DNA from: Moniliella sp. 'wahieum'
Taxonomy: Eukaryota; Basidiomycota; Moniliellomycetes; Moniliellales; Moniliellaceae
Reading direction: 5' to 3'
Length of the DNA: 64,000 nt
NCBI GenBank assembly: GCA_003971905.1
Contig: RSEE01000021.1
Coordinates: forward strand, 248,001 to 312,000
Part shown: positions 35,840 to 46,867 of the stretch, one piece after another
How the letters are laid out: the number at the start of each line of letters is the position of its first letter
How positions within the stretch are numbered: the first letter of the stretch is position 1
Notes under the pieces: generated by a model
What the model was told of the DNA's origin: nothing
Databases searched by the model: none
Seen by the model: the letters and a program-made list of their open reading frames with translations, nothing else
Translations under genes and position numbers: made by a program

Positions 35840-37510
35840 TCAAGCGACGGAAACGCGTCGCCTTAGCCCCCGTGTTCTGCTTTGGCGCCGGGGTGGGAGT
35901 GGAAGAGCCACTTTGCCGCGCGGCAAGGAGGGGGACGCGGGGCGGCCGGTCGGGCTGGCCGAGGCAGGCGACGCTGGGTTGGCTCCAGGACCAAAGGGGA
36001 AACTTGGCATCATCCCGCCCATGGGCATGAGCGGAGCTTGGGGGAAAGCCATGCGGGGCATCATTCCAAACCCACCTCCAGCCCCCGACGGCGGCCCCGA
36101 AGGGGAGCCTGCCGGGGAACCTGCCGTCGCACTGGGCGCTTGGGCTTGGGATTGAGGTTGAGGTTGAGGTTGAGGTGGGGCTTGAGGTGGACTGGGGGTT
36201 GGGCTGTTGATCGAGGTAAGAATGTTGATCACCGTTGTGAGTTGGGGAGGGGAGAGCTTGTCCCACCGAATGGAGACGTGGAGGATCTGGACGGGAGGCG
36301 AACCGGGGCGGTGGGGGGAACGACTTGGGTCAGGCCGACAAGTACCGCAGGTTCCTTTTGATCCAGTGCCGGCGGACGCGGAGCGGTTTCAGGGCCAACT
36401 CGGACGCCAGTGTGGGTGCCGGAAGCCAAGGCAGACGAGGTAGGGTCGGGAAGAGGGTGAATGCCGGCCTGCGTGAGACGGGTGAGCCAGGTTAAGGGGA
36501 TCTGGAGAACAAAGGAACACCATTTCGTGGGGTGCTGAAGCAGCCGGCGCAGTCGCAGTCGGGGCGGGGGCCGCCGACGAACCCATGCCGGGGAAAACAG
36601 GGAGATGCACCATGCCAGAAAGTTCATTGGCACGCCTGCGGCGGAATGCCAGCCCCGGGTCCAGGGAAGGGAGGCGTGCACCGAGGCCAACGCCCGCTCC
36701 TCACCCGCTCCTGGTCCAGCACTGGGCCACCAACGGGCGAAGGGGAAGACGCGCTGTTCGGCACACCGCCACCCGCCAGAGCTGCAGCTGCAGCTGCCGC
36801 AGCAGCTGCCAACTCGGACTTGGATTTCCTTCCTCTCTTTCTAGGTGGTGGCTTGGGCCAGGCTGGTGGGGTATGAGTCGAAGGTCCCGAAGACGACGAG
36901 GCGGGTGCAGGCGCCGGAGTAGATGCAGCGGGACCGCTGGTGGCAGACGCCGTGGTTGAGACGTTGGGGCTGGCGTTCCGGATGGAGGGGAGGCAGCAAG
37001 CTGGGGGATGGTGGTCGTCTTGAGGGGCGGGGCGGAGGTGCTGCTGGGAAGGGTGGCGCGTAGACGGGGGTTGGCACGCGTCCAGCCGTCGTACTCGGCA
37101 CGCGTGCGCGCTAAGGTGGCGGCCTCGCTAGCCAGCAGCGCGTTCATCCTCGGTGGCCAGGTGGTCGAGCTGGAGCAGCATGCTGGTGGCGCATGGGGTG
37201 CGGGTGTCGCCGCCGTCGGCGCGGACGAGGGCGTGGCGGTAGCGTGTTTGGAGGGCAGAGAAGCGAGACCAGAGCGCGGTGCAGCGGTGGTCCTCGTCGA
37301 CGGGCGCTTCGAGCGCGCCGTCGTCGGGCGCAACGGTCTGCCAGACGTGGTAGGGCAGCAGGCGGGCCACGGCATCCTGTGCGCTGGCAAACGGCGTGGC
37401 AGCGGCGGGCGCGAGGGCGGCGTGCTGGTCGTGGGCGAGGGCGCGGGCGCTGTGGGTGGCGTGCTGGTGGCCAGCGCCTCCCACTCGGGCAGCGCCGCGT
37501 CGAGCGCCAT
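35840..37510 (-). CDS. GLTSCR1/BICRA-domain protein (SWI/SNF-associated family)
   Basis: N-terminus MALDAALPEWEAL, then the domain that marks the family: AQDAVARLLPYHVWQT, ALWSRFSALQTRYRHALVR, LLQLDHLATEDER. In animals this GLTSCR1 (BICRA) domain belongs to subunits of the GBAF/ncBAF chromatin-remodelling complex; fungi carry related proteins. A Pro/Ala/Ser-rich stretch follows with a basic motif PPPRKKGRKSKSEL and a poly-Ala run, then IPLTWLTRLTQAGIHPLP and WDKLSPPQL..VINILTSI, and a Pro/Gln- and Gly/Met-rich C-terminal region. Several frame changes fit missing bases. Convergent with BDP1 (232 bases between stops). Function as a chromatin regulator is inferred from the domain. Confidence 0.7.
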
Positions 37511-37747
37511 GGACTCAGGCTGGGACGCTCGTGCGCTTATAGGCAATGGAATTCTCCTCGCTCGCCTGCCGCGCCCTCTCCCAGCGGGTCCAGCATCTGC
37601 CTCCCGGCCTGCGTGCCTGCGCCAATTCCCCGCCCGCCTATATGTCCCCGCCCATTCCGCCCTACTTTATTGCAGCACCGTACATCCAGCACAGGCTCGT
37701 GGCAAGCAGGCGCACAGCGGTCATTGATGATGCCCCCTTGGCCTCCT

Positions 37748-38497
37748 CTAGTCTAGCTCCAGCTCGTGCGTCTCGAGCGGCGTCTGCGCGGCCCCCCGCC
37801 TGCCCGTCTTCTCCTCAACGGGAACGGCCGCCGCCTCGGGCGCGGTCGCCGCAGGCGCCGTCCCCCACTGGTACACCTCCTTGACGTTCCGGGCAACGAG
37901 TGAGATGACGCGCTTGCACGCCATTGACCTATAGTTTGGGAAAGGCAGGGCCATGGCCATGTCAGTACTGGGTCCCCCCGTCCAAGTCAGATGCTAGAGG
38001 AAGAATCACGCACCACACAGTAGCGCTCACCGCGCCAGAAGGAGCACCAGGGAGGCTGAGGAACCTACCCAACGGGCCCAGCCACTCGCCTCGGCCCGAG
38101 TCGGGAGGCAGGTAGAATATGGGCGTCTTGCGATGCCAGGTAGTGATGAGCATGGGGAAGATGGTGGTGAGGAAAAACATCACGACCTTGAATACCAGCG
38201 TAAATCCGGTCCTTGACGTGGCCAGCTTCGCATTCACTTTTTCCAGTTGAGCCAAAGACTTGTCACTGTGGCGCTTGAGCCGAGCCCACTTGGCAAACTG
38301 GTCTTTGGAGCTGGTTTTGGAAAGCTGGCTTTTGGTAGCGAGGATTCCTTGCGGAGGCGGGTGCGCTCGCGGATGGTGGAGCGCTGGACGACGTGCATGT
38401 ACACGACGTGCAGGCCTTCCAGCAGCACATCATGGCCCACCCACGCAACCGCCTGGGCAAGGAAGCACACGACGAGAATCAGCAGTGCTGGGTGCAT
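37748..38497 (-). CDS. GET1: Get1, ER membrane receptor for tail-anchored proteins
   Basis: Get1 (WRB/CHD5 family) pairs with Get2 in the ER membrane to receive tail-anchored proteins from Get3. Visible: a first membrane segment (HPALLILVVCFLAQAVAW), then a cytosolic coiled coil with the family stretch SKDQFAKWARLKRHSDKSLA and QLEKVNAKLATSRTGF, a second membrane segment (VFKVVMFFLTTIFPMLI), WHRKTPIFYLPP, and a third hydrophobic segment after APSGAVSATVW. An intron at 37,929-38,013 (GTGCGT to CTATAG) leads to exon 2, MACKRVISLVARNVKEVYQW, and a charged C-terminus. One base is missing near 38,310; with it restored the gene gives about 221 residues, the usual size. Confidence 0.9.
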
Positions 38498-38665
38498 CGC
38501 AGCTGCTGGCAACGCTTTCGGTGGGCGGGCGGGGTGATCGGGGCTGGGTGCAACGGTCACCTCAAGCCGACAGGTCGACTGGTGGTTGCTTGGACCGGGA
38601 TGGGCCGTGCAAAGCACCATTCACCCTTCCGCATCGCAGCGGACGTGGCAGGCTGAACGTTTGGG

Positions 38666-38677
38666 TCGAACGTTCAA
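38666..38677. promoter_or_regulatory. TCGAACGTTCAA palindrome before GET1
   Basis: One mismatch from the recurring TTGAACGTTCAA palindrome, about 170 bases upstream of the GET1 start codon. Regulatory role inferred. Confidence 0.4.
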
Positions 38678-38887
38678 TTGAGGAGGTACTAAGGGTGGGG
38701 ACGGATGACGTAACCGGGGAGGCTGATTGAAACGCAGCCCCTCGGACGGGGACTTTTAAGGACAAGGAATGGGAAGCAGTGCGATTTGAAAGTTGAACAT
38801 TGAACTGGGAAGATGGCAGTGACATGTGGCATGCGAATGGTGCCACGACCGGGACCAATTAATTAACGCTGCGGCGATTGGGGAAGG

Positions 38888-38925
38888 TGATCGATGATCG
38901 ATGATCGATGATCGACGATCAATCA
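38888..38925. repeat. GATCGAT tandem repeat
   Basis: A run of GATCGAT units (four, the last with a C for T change). A similar string lies at about 49,498-49,522. Confidence 0.85.
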
Positions 38926-39252
38926 ATCGTCCATCCTCCAGTTCCGCCAGGTTCCGCCTTGGCCGCTCCAGCTTTCGGAAGAGCAACAGTGGAGCAACTG
39001 CGCGGAGTTGGCTGCCGCCGTGCAGGGGGCAAGTCGCTCCTGCGCTCGAACCGCAGCTACACTGCTCCTGTGCCTGGGATCGCTCCCTGCCATCACTCCA
39101 GCCTATAATTCTTCGCCGCTGAGACTCGCCAAGCCGCCGTCGAGCTCTTGGCGCTCGTGCCCTCTTGCTTCTCGATGGCCAATTCAGATCTCGTTCCTCC
39201 CACCCTCTCTTCGTTGGCTCCTTAGGCACACCACCCCTTCTGTCCCGTCGCG

Positions 39253-39957
39253 ATGTGGATCCTCCGGCTCGTCCAACCCATCGCCTTCGTCTTCCTTGCT
39301 CTGACTGTGGCTTTGGGTGCACAGGCCCAAAGCCCAGCAGCAGCAAGCAAGTCTTCCTCCATCAGCATCCCACCCTCCGCCCCCGACGGTGCCATCAGTA
39401 TGATCAAGCCAGGGCAAACGGGCGACGCATCGTACTACAAGATTGGGCAGGGCAACCTCATCAGCTTTGCATGGAACTACTCGGACGTCATTATTACCCC
39501 CTCCACCTTGCATATCTCGGCTTTCTGCAGTGCCAATGCAGTTACCTACGACCTCGGCGGCGTTGATGGTGCATCTACTGAGTTTGTCTTCGACCCATAC
39601 CAGTACAAATGAATGCTCCCAAGTCCCAGCTACCCAGCTGATGCAGGCCAGCTACCGCTTGCTGATTACCAATCCGGACGCCACAGCCTCAGCCCAGGTG
39701 TGGCCGCGGGCAACTCAAAAGTCACCTTTGCCATGTACCATCCGCAAGCGTACACGCCCTTGTCAGGTACGTCCCTCCTTCTATGGTTGCTTCAGTTTTG
39801 ACCTAACATTCTGAGGATATCAGAATGGACGTGCGCACAATGTAGCGGCGTAAGTAGATTTCTCCCCACCAAACCGTTAGTGCTGGGCGCACTCGTCTCT
39901 TTTGTCGCCATGGTGTTGGGGGGATATAATGTCCTCTCACGCACCTTGGGCATCTAG
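39253..39957 (+). CDS. Small secreted or single-pass membrane protein of a conserved fungal family
   Basis: A signal peptide (hydrophobic IAFVFLALTVALGAQA, cleavage near AQAQ) opens the protein. Then AISMIKPGQ, YYKIGQGNLISFAWNYSDV, a stretch of beta-rich look, and KVTFAMYHPQAYTPLS. An intron at 39,767-39,823 (GTACGT, CTAAC, CAG) leads to EWTCAQCSG, a CxxC pair, and a C-terminal membrane segment VLGALVSFVAMVLGGYNVL with stop at 39,955. I recall this layout from an uncharacterised fungal domain family (DUF7137), but could not check. Function unknown; a cell-surface or secretory-pathway protein is likely. The frame changes once or twice between 39,600 and 39,720, so that part is uncertain. Confidence 0.7.
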
Positions 39958-40301
39958 CCCCACACCATTCCGTTCGCAAGGCAACATCTCTCCCAACGTG
40001 AAAAGAAACACAATGCCCTATTTCTTTTACGGACTCACAACATCATGTCTTTTGTTCGCACATCATCCCCTCACCAATGATCATGATCGGTTGTACTTCA
40101 GTCTCCGTTGTCAGATTTCAGGCTCTTTCCCGTTATATTAAGCAGGATCTACACGCTGAACTGCATGGGCCGTCGTCGAAGTGTTGGCAGGGATTAGTCA
40201 GGGGTGGTTGACATCCCTGTCCTCGGAGCGGACGGAGAGTATTGGTCACTCTTCCCTACTAACACAGGGCTCAATAGCAAGGAGGAAGAAGAAGCAGTGA
40301 A

Positions 40302-40900
40302 GTGATGGCCGATAAGAAGCGTGACGAAGGGATGAAGCTCCGTTGCCTAGAGAAAAGCCTCAATTTGATGGTACTCGATGAAGAGGAAAGTGGTTATGCG
40401 AGCCAGCCCCGGAGGATGGAGCACCGTTCTGCGCTTGGTTCTCTAGGTTCGAAAAAAGCAATGTTGTCTTCCGGAGCCCGCTTCTCTCCGCGGTCCTGAG
40501 AAAGGCTCGATGAGCAAAAGTTCGATTCCCCTTTGATGGTACACAGCTCTGGCATTTGCTCTGATGATGAGAGAAAGAAATATCGATGCGCACCACAAGG
40601 GCGGATCTCATGTCTCTCCCCCTACACAGGCCAACGCGTTTCTGATGTTGCGGTGGCTACTACTGTCGATGATGACAACGAGACAGCCCGTAGAGCTCTC
40701 GGTCTCCTGGTGTGGAAGACCTGGACTTGGACTTTATCTCGGCCTCCGTCCCAGCACTTGTGCCCGCTGCTTGCTTCCAACTTCCCTCTGACTCTGACTC
40801 TGATCTTACTGACTTATCCTTTCCCTGTGACGTGATGGGCACGTCAACCACTGTCGAAGACGGTACGTTCTCCCCTGTCTCAGAACAAACGACTCATTGA
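40302..40900 (+). CDS. Possible small unidentified gene, low support
   Basis: Three neighbouring open stretches on the plus strand could be one gene of about 190 residues: one starts with MMADKKRDEGMKLRCLEKSL, the next holds DDERKKYRCAPQGR, and the last ends with an acidic run PSDSDSDLTDLSFP and a stop at 40,898. The first two are in the same frame, separated by one stop at 40,497-40,499; the last is one base off, the direction seen in real genes here. No domain recognised. It may equally be chance frames. Confidence 0.25.
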
Positions 40901-41363
40901 GGATGGGGGAGGCGAGCCGAAACTTTGGTCCCAGGACGGGGACCAACCCGTCCAGCACTCGATCATGTCGCGTCCGCGCCCGAAGAGAACTTACTGCGGA
41001 TGAGGCGGGTCTCTTCCGTTTTCAAATTTGGATGCACCAGTAGTCGTGCCTAAACTCACGGCACCATCCAAGTATGCTTCCTGTGCGCCTCCCATCCTCC
41101 CACCCAAGTCACCCAGCCAGGCTGAAAACAGTGGGTAGAGAGGGGGATGCTGGAGAAGGGGACGCAATGATACTTGCGGGCCGAGTGACCGGTTGTCCGG
41201 TGACCCGATGAGACCAGATCGATCGGTGACCCGATGAGCTTAATGAGCATTTGCAATTGTTTTTTTTTTCTTTTTTCAAATGCCGACCTATCTAGACCGA
41301 CCCCGGCCAAGTTTTTGTTGTGGCTACAATCGGACACGAGTACCATTCACTTACTTACCCACC

Positions 41364-42116
41364 ATGTCCAGGCCAAGACAGCCATCGCAGACGACAACCG
41401 ATGCCGCTTTACAACCATCCTCCGAAACTTCCCATACCATGATCCCTGACGTGCCTCCTCCGCCAGGGCGCACACTTGCTGATCGGAAGGCGGCGCTGGA
41501 ACGGCTCAAGGTGGCCAAAGGCCAAGCTGGTCGGGCCAATGCCAAAGCGCTGGCTGCGTCCGAAGCTGGGTCCAAGAAGGCGCCCATGGGGCGGACGAGC
41601 GAGCACAAGGCACGCAAATTGGCTGCAGCACAGACTGAGCTAGACCGGCTCGAGGCGGAGGCGAGGGGGGAGGATGCAGATCGGTTGGCGCATTGGAACT
41701 ACTCGGTCGAAGAGACGGAACGCTGGAGCGCCAAGATGGACGCCAAAGCGGCGGTAAAAGATCAAGGTGCCGTGGACCATACGACCGCGGCAGAGAGAGC
41801 GTATGCGCGCAAGGTGCGTGCCCTCCCTTGCCCGCCTACGTCCCAGCGGGACACGGGGCGGCAGGCGGGTGAGGAGCCAGAGGAAGGATATGGCTCGCAT
41901 GCCCCTTCCGCCGAGGCGGTGGATGCGGTTGTGGAGCACATGGCTGCTGAAGCGACCAATCGCGCGTCGCGCAGCCGCAAGCGCGCTACCGACCCCGAAG
42001 CCGAAGTCACTTACATTAACGAACGTAACCGTCAGTTCAACGACCGTGTGTCGCGCTTCTACGACCGCTACACCAAGGAAATCCGAGACAATCTTGAGCG
42101 CGGCACCGCACTTTAG
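41364..42116 (+). CDS. SYF2: Pre-mRNA splicing factor Syf2
   Basis: Syf2 (GCIPIP, p29) belongs to the NineTeen-associated spliceosome complex. The gene is a single uninterrupted frame of 250 residues starting in a good ACCATGT context. Family landmarks: AERLKVAK-type helix near the N-terminus (ALERLKVAKGQAGRANAKAL), ADRLAHWNYSVEETERWSAK, GYGSHAPSAEAVDAVVEHM, and the strongly conserved end TYINERNRQFNDRVSRFYDR with EIRDNLERGTAL. It is one of the few longer genes here without a frame change, which shows that the errors elsewhere are not uniform. An A/T-rich run with poly(T) lies just upstream at about 41,262-41,278. Confidence 0.95.
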   Translation: MSRPRQPSQTTTDAALQPSSETSHTMIPDVPPPPGRTLADRKAALERLKVAKGQAGRANAKALAASEAGSKKAPMGRTSEHKARKLAAAQTELDRLEAEARGEDADRLAHWNYSVEETERWSAKMDAKAAVKDQGAVDHTTAAERAYARKVRALPCPPTSQRDTGRQAGEEPEEGYGSHAPSAEAVDAVVEHMAAEATNRASRSRKRATDPEAEVTYINERNRQFNDRVSRFYDRYTKEIRDNLERGTAL

Positions 42117-43131
42117 CAAACCGAACCTGTACATATATACATCGTCGCCCCCTACTTAACTCTGTACTTGCCCCATGGTTATTGGCATGATGATTCCACA
42201 CCTTCAGTAGATAGATGGTATGCCTCAGAATGACAGAGTGAGATTGGGTCAGGTGCCACTAGGCGGGAACGCATCGCACGCCGTTACGAACCAACCCGGC
42301 ACAGAGGAGGGACACATCGGTCAGAGGGCAGGGGGGGATGCATTTTGAGATAGAAAATTGTCGAGCAGAGCCAGGCCACGGAGGCCAAGGGAAAGGGGGG
42401 ATGGGATGACCAGCAAGGAGAAAAGGGGGAGAACCGAAAAGCAAAAAAGAGATGGAGCATGGGTATGCTGAGGTCAAAGCAAAAGCTAGTGGAGAGATGA
42501 ACGAGTGTGTGACCAGCGACAGGCTGGAGAAGAGAGCAAACTATACGTTTCCCTTAGTCCTTGGCCGCAGGCCAGGGTGTGATAAGGATGGGTGTAGCCG
42601 CTGAACGAAAAGCCTCATGAGGGAGGGAAGAATGCAAGGCAAGCAAGCCTTCGCCCCGGAAATTGCCAGTGAGGCAGAAAGACGTGATTGCAACTACCTC
42701 AAGCGGAGGGGGAGGCACAATCGAAAGGCATTGCGAACCTAGAAAGTGGCGAGAACAAGAAACGAAATGTGTGGCCCGTCAAACTCTGCTCCTCACAATG
42801 AAAAGCGAGTACGAGGCATGCTGGAAAAGAATAAGGGGGGCGTCCGTAGCAGAGCAACACAAATAACAGCGGCTGGAATTGTGAGCATTGTCGAGCGATG
42901 ATGAGGCAGCGGCTGCGGTGCATGCTGCCAGACAGGACAGACAATGAAAGAAGAGGAGAGGGGCCAGCCCTGGCACCGAGAGTTGGGGAAACGGAGAAAG
43001 TGGGCCAAGCCCCTTTTCGGCCGAAAGAGATATTGAGAAAGCGAACAAAGAGCGAGCAACGGGTCTGAAGATAGGAGGGCGATCAAACCCGCTGCGCTAG
43101 ACGAGGCTGGGAGAGAACGGGGTTTGGGCTT
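42117..43131. other. Convergent spacer between SYF2 and the casein kinase gene
   Basis: About 1 kb holding the 3' flanks of both genes. No domain or repeat stood out; short frames on both strands have no recognisable content. Confidence 0.4.
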
Positions 43132-44462
43132 TTAAGCAGCGCAGCCACACGTAAGGAATTTGATGAAGCCGGACGGCTTGGGCGGTGCCTCGGCGACAGG
43201 CACTCCTCCTGGAGGAAGAGTGGCACCTTTTCCCATCGTGCCCTCGGTTCCCGGGGGAGGACCAGGCGTGGCTGGAGCATGCGAGTCCCGCATCGTTCCA
43301 TCATGCAGCGCAATGTTGCTAGCTGTGGGCGCGCCCAGCCCAGCAGTAGCAGGGGCGCCATCGGCAGGACGACGGCCACGGGAGCGGGGGTCTTGACCCC
43401 ACTGGTCGCCCGACAGACCTTGTGGCCGAGCAGCGGCAGCAGAAGGGCCTGTGGTGGCGGTGCTGGGGTGGAAACAGGAACGGCAGCAGGCGGGGGTCGC
43501 AGCGGGACCAGGGGTGGAATGAGACGAGCGAGCGTCCCAGCCTTGTCCGCCGTGGAGCAGCATCCAATCGTACTGTTGGTCCTCCACCTCGCCCTGGTGC
43601 TTCAGCACTTTGGCGAAAAGCTCCCGCAAAAAGTCGTAGTCGGGTTCCTCATCAAAGCCAAGTTTGCGAACGTAGTTGAGGTAGATGGAAAACTCCTCAG
43701 GGAAGCCATCACAAAGATCCTTGATGGGAGTGGTTTGCTTCTTTTCTCCAATCTTCTCGTAACGTTGCTTGTTAGTGTTGGCTTGAGGCCCTGCCACGGC
43801 AGAGCGCCGCGGAGAAAGTACATAAACACGTGACCCAGCGACTCGAGGTCATCGCGGCGCGACTGCTCGCGGCCCAAGTGGGTGTTGATGGACATGTACC
43901 GAGCTGTGCCCGAAAGCGACTTGCGCTCGCGATAGGGGATGTGCACCTTGGTCTTGGGGTCTCGGTAGAGCTTGGCCATGCCCAGGTCAATGATATGGAT
44001 GACATTGGCGTTGCGGGTGCCCGGACGGCCGATGAGGAAGTTGTCAGGTTTAATGTCGCGGTAGATGAGGTTCTTTTCGTGCACGGTCTGCACCCGTGTA
44101 ATCATCTGGCGGGCGGTCATGCACACTGTCTTGACAGAAAACTTGCGGCCACACATGTCGAACAGGTCCTCGAGCGACGGGCCGAGCAGGTCAATGACGA
44201 GGATGTTGTGCAACCCCTCCTGGCCAAAGTAGTACACCTGCGGCACGCCGAGACAGCCCGAAAGGATCTTGTACGAACGATACTCGTCGCGCAGCTGGGC
44301 GCATCGCTTGCGCGGCTCGAACTTGATGGCGACTGTCTGGCTGTTGAGCAGGTTGGTGCCCTCAAAGATGACGCCAAACGAGCCTCGCCAATTGCGTCCG
44401 ACGCGGTAGTGGACTCCGACGACGCTTGTCGTGGCTCCGGAATAGCCCGCGTGCGACGTCAT
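43132..44462 (-). CDS. Casein kinase I, membrane-type (Yck-like)
   Basis: Serine/threonine kinase of the CK1 family. A short N-terminus leads to [41 protein letters not shown], the catalytic loop [38 protein letters not shown] and the CK1 signature [20 protein letters not shown]. The kinase fold ends with [20 protein letters not shown] and LHHGGQGWD-like sequence, then a Gln/Ala/Pro-rich tail ending [11 protein letters not shown]. The two near-terminal cysteines suggest palmitoylation and plasma-membrane anchoring, as known for yeast Yck1/2; that part is inference. One frame change lies near 43,790 (missing base in AAGGCC), after PWQGL. No intron seen. Confidence 0.92.
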
Positions 44463-46867
44463 GGGGAACAGAGGCGGATGGAGAGGACGGGCAGGGAGAG
44501 GGTGGTGGGGGGGGAGGGGCGTCAGATGGGGGCTGGATCTGCATCAGCGATGACGCCAGCGCGGCTGGCGGTAGAACGATGGCCTGCAATTGAAACTGGA
44601 TCGCCGGGTGGTGCGCCAGAGCCAGCCAGGACCACCCGCTGCCCCTGTGCCCGCCGGCGCCCCCGTCCGCGCCACCCGGCAGCGCCTCAGCCTGCCGCGC
44701 CCCGCACAGCGCCGTCTCCGCCGCTGCTCCACGCTCCCCCGCGGGTGGGACGGTGAGCAGACTGCCCCTGCCGTGTTGTTCCTGCATCCCGCCCGCCCGC
44801 GCACCACGCATCAGGCGACACGTGCCATGTATCATGCATCCACATCACGCATTCTCATCCATCGGGCGCGTTGGTACACGCAGCTCGGCGGCCGTGTGCG
44901 CAGATGCGCCCAAGCCATCACACCGCAGTCACCTGCATCACCATGCTGATCCGCTGGGGCAAATCATCCCCCCCCACCAGCTGGTGGGCCTCCTGGTGGT
45001 TGGACACCCAGGTGGAGAACCATCGGCATCTCGACCACCAGCCACCGGCCGTTTGACCTGAGCCCTCCGTCACTCTTTTTAACCTCGGACGTGTCTAAAA
45101 CCGCATGGGATGGAAGATGAGGGCGTAGAGCATATTTTTTCTCTTGGACAGAGACACTTTTCCAGCCCGTTGTGGCATGTTGTACCCATGAGTGATGACT
45201 GTTTGCGTTGGGAAGAGGGGAAGACTTTTTCTTTCGGTCTATAGGCACAGCTCGTTCGAAATAGTTGACAGCTTACAACTCAACCTGCTCAACCGCTAGG
45301 GTGCTCAGGCGCTTCTAGAGCAAAACAGGCATGCACTTTAACAATTAACGAGTGTGAGGACGAGATGTCGCACCAACGCTTGTGCCTACTAAAAAGCTCG
45401 CTTATCCTCTGGTGTGTGCTAGCTATTAACTCGGGCCAGATATAGCTTGCCCAAACTGACACGCACTGGGGCGCAGCGGGCAGCCCGCGCGTGCGCGGGG
45501 CCTCCCTTCCCGTCCTTTTCTCCCTCCTGTCCGCCGCCCACGCCCTCTTCGTTCCACTCAATACATCCGTAGGCATACCTCTCATAACATGTAACATCTG
45601 GTCTGATACTCATAACGCCAGCCGAGAGTGTGTTGCCAATGTTAAAGTCCCCGGCGCAAACAATCCCAGAGGATCCCCGTGCCCCCGCACACATGTGTCA
45701 CATGCCGTTGAACGTTGACTACGTTGACTACGTTGACTGCCATTGACTCGAACGTGTGTGGGTGCCTATATTGAAATTTGAGCAGCCCAGCCCTTGATCG
45801 TTTATGAGCGAAAGCTCCCTATAACTACGTGCCGACCACAACATAGCGGACCCAACCATCGAGCGGTAGGCGAGATTATCGTCGCGTGCGATTGCGGTTC
45901 TCGTGTTCGGGGGACGCTGGGGTGGAGGAAGAGTGTGGGAGACGTCGAGGATGATCGGGGTCATGCATCATGTCGTGGGTGGCAAGCGTTTCAGCAGTAA
46001 ATTTCGGCTGGTGGCCCTCACATAGAGGCGCGTCCACCAATGCAGTCGTACTGGCATCCGAGAGGTGGAAACGAAGGGGTGCCATTGGGTTTAATCTCAA
46101 TATGGCTGCGAAGCTCCACAAGGAGGTAATCGTAGACTTCCCCGAACGGCGAGCAACAAGGAAATCGTCAGTGTGGATTGCCAGGAAACGGGGTCTAAGG
46201 AATCGGTGCGCGGCGAATAGGGCAAAATTGGAGGGGAGTTATGGGTTTGGCTACAGGACGGGAGGAACAGGCAACGTCGGAAGAGTGGGGAACTTGCGTC
46301 TGGCGTCTCCTCAGCCTTCCCGAACCCATGGGGAGGGAAGAAGTTAAGTGGGGGAGCTGATCAAGGGAGATATGGTTCCACTGCTCATGGGTCCGGGGGA
46401 CCTTCCCAAAACCAGGGAGGACCGGTACTGTCAGACTCACGCCGTGCTAGGGGCCCCTTGGCCACTAGACCGTATGGGCACTATGGCGTGATTCTTATCA
46501 GTTGGGAGATCCTGTGTCCACCTCTCGACTGTGCCCCTTCCTGAGGAGGTACATATACCTCCTCTGCGTCCATAGATGTATGCAATCCATCTGCGCCCTT
46601 TCCCCCATCTCCGTATCCTGACAGGTACAGGTAACATGCATATAGAATGAGCAACGCCAATGCCATCGGCGTGCACGGCGTCTACCTGCAAGGACTATAT
46701 AGAAGCATGACTAGGATGGAGTGAAGTAAACGCATTCTTGTCCTTGACGACGGACAGACGTGCGCCCGAATCGTGTTGCGCGGGGAGGGTGGTGGCGGAA
46801 GACTCCCGCGCATTCCTATTTGTGGCCATGAGGGAAAGTTTGGGCACAATGAGGCGATCGGGGACGG
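44463..46867. other. Intergenic region, 2.4 kb
   Basis: No supported gene. Upstream of the casein kinase gene it is C/G-rich. Landmarks: ATGTATCATGCATCCA near 44,827, TTGAACGTTGACT followed by ACGTTGACT units at 45,708-45,737, and TCATGCATCATG at 45,961. Frames on either strand between 45,950 and 46,700 are short and show no known domain. Confidence 0.4.

Larger units (their letters stand above)
38498..39252. other. Divergent promoter between GET1 and a small secreted or membrane protein
   Basis: Holds TCGAACGTTCAA at 38,666-38,677, an ATTGAACTGG variant near 38,800 and a GATCGAT tandem at 38,888-38,925. No gene supported. Confidence 0.45.

Noticed and set aside
39849-39879. A 31-nt intron starting GTAAGT in the small membrane-protein gene
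   Set aside because: It would be shorter than any intron seen here and breaks the codon phase, while reading straight through keeps the frame into the membrane segment.
40500-40550. tRNA-like string AAGTTCGATTCCC
   Set aside because: It resembles a T-arm, but no matching acceptor stem, D-arm or A-box was found at the right distance.
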